DNA of 14,556 bases, from positions 1 to 14,556 of the forward strand of contig LKNC01000038.1 of assembly GCA_001564255.1 (NCBI GenBank). Direction: 5' to 3'. A program made the translations under genes and the position numbers. Below, piece by piece: positions 13,999 through 14,556 of this stretch; positions within the stretch are counted from its first letter, which is position 1; each line of letters starts with the position of its first letter. The notes below the pieces were generated by a model. The model was not told the DNA's origin. It searched no databases and saw only the letters and a list, made by a program, of their open reading frames with translations. The stretch comes from Natrialbaceae archaeon Tc-Br11_E2g1 (GTDB lineage: Archaea > Halobacteriota > Halobacteria > Halobacteriales > Natrialbaceae).

Positions 13999-14556
13999 AT
14001 GGAGTGGCACGACCGGGTCGATCGTCTGCTGTACGACGGCGAGCACGTCGAGGACCGCCTCGAGATCGGGGAGGCGACGGTCGTGGTCACCTCCCATCGC
14101 GTACTCGTCTTTACTCCCGAGGGCGACGGTGCCGACTTCCGGCAGGCCGACCGTCCGAACGTCAGGGGGGCGACGGTGGCCGCCGAGGGGACGCCGGAAC
14201 ACCTCCTGCGGGCCGGGACGGCCGGCCTGGTCGGTGCCGTCCTCCTCGGGACCGCCGTCGCCGTCGACTTCGGGACGGTGATGCCGACGATCGACACGGC
14301 GGGGGCCGCCGACGCACCCGGGGCCGGCTCCATCGTCGGGACGATCGACCTCGTCGCCCGGCTGTTCGTGTTACTCGATGTGCTCGTCCTCCTTGGCGGA
14401 CTGGGCGCGACCGCCCTCGCACTCGCGTTCGTCGGGCTCTACCTCCGATCACGAACTCGAAACCTCGCCCTCGAGGTCGCCGGGGACGACGATCTCGCGA
14501 TCCCCGTTCCCGGTCCCGTTCCCGGGGTAACGGACGACCTCGAGGCGGCAATCGAA
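13999..14556 (+). CDS. Haloarchaeal membrane protein with PH-like N-terminus (3' truncated by window)
   Basis: The frame is open from the ATG at 13999 to the window edge (186 codons, no stop). The N-terminus (1-65) has LLYDGEHVEDRLEIGEATVVVTSHRVLVFTPEG followed by DRPNV. The layout, strand-rich with 'VVTSHRVLVFTPEG', suggests a bacterial/archaeal PH-like domain, and the same opening is familiar from conserved haloarchaeal proteins of unknown function. TM segments are predicted at about 72-91 and 118-149, with a Gly/Ala-rich loop between. A beta-rich soluble segment (NLALEVAGDDDLAIPVPG) follows. Its role is unknown; membrane anchoring plus a PH-like fold is as far as the sequence goes. Confidence 0.8.
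   Translation, partial: MEWHDRVDRLLYDGEHVEDRLEIGEATVVVTSHRVLVFTPEGDGADFRQADRPNVRGATVAAEGTPEHLLRAGTAGLVGAVLLGTAVAVDFGTVMPTIDTAGAADAPGAGSIVGTIDLVARLFVLLDVLVLLGGLGATALALAFVGLYLRSRTRNLALEVAGDDDLAIPVPGPVPGVTDDLEAAIE

Noticed and set aside
13502..14281. Plus-strand 259-codon frame across the HTH and 89-aa gene region
   Set aside because: The translation is Arg/Ser-rich and featureless, and runs through two better-supported minus-strand genes and the divergent promoter region.
1..14556. Very frequent CTCGAG hexamer
   Set aside because: Nearly all copies read as Leu-Glu codons in coding frames. This is codon-pair preference in acidic haloarchaeal proteins, not a repeat family or regulatory site.

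Overview
The window looks like a haloarchaeon (class Halobacteria). It is GC-rich, its proteins are strongly acidic (Asp/Glu-rich, Lys-poor), and the Leu-Glu codon pair CTCGAG is everywhere. It encodes output domains typical of halobacteria: the bacterio-opsin-activator (Bat) domain with HTH_10, and 7TM histidine kinases. Promoters are archaeal, with TATA boxes 25-30 nt upstream of apparently leaderless starts. I cannot name the genus. No tRNA, rRNA or CRISPR array is visible.

Region 1 (1-5408, all +) is the 3' end of a contractile-injection-system or phage-tail-like cluster. It holds the C-terminal part of a gpJ/TIGR02243-type baseplate assembly protein, overlapping by ATGA a 736-aa fusion of a beta-propeller-like region, a helix-hairpin-helix-like insert and a P2 gpI/TIGR02242-type tail domain. 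Next comes a 420-aa protein with an N-terminal motif I associate with eCIS loci and a tail-fibre-like 'DNPH' motif, then a 322-aa four-TM protein with a beta-rich cytoplasmic tail. Spacing is tight and no internal promoter is evident, so the four genes are probably one operon. No capsid, portal, terminase or integrase gene is seen in the part visible.

Region 2 (5409-5762) is a 354-bp intergenic stretch. It holds a perfect 17-bp palindrome with a third half-site, a promoter, and a short upstream ORF ending 2 nt before the next gene.

Region 3 (5763-13040, all +) is a tandem duplication of a two-component cassette, RR-HK-RR-HK. Each regulator is REC + GAF-like + Bat + HTH_10. Each kinase is a 7TM sensor + PAS-like linker + HisKA + HATPase. 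Both regulator genes carry the same promoter block (GTATG-N2-GGTAC-N4-TTTANTA) and the same stop-NN-ATG junction with a short upstream ORF. The second kinase has its own likely promoter and a leaderless GTG start.

Region 4 (13041-14556) is more ordinary. It contains an orphan IS630-type DNA-binding half without its catalytic domain (-), a small conserved haloarchaeal protein (-), and a divergent, truncated membrane protein with a PH-like N-terminus (+) running off the window.

A working model, which is inference only: the paired membrane sensors and DNA-binding regulators control themselves through the shared promoter block, and may control the adjacent injection-system operon. Nothing in the sequence proves the second link.
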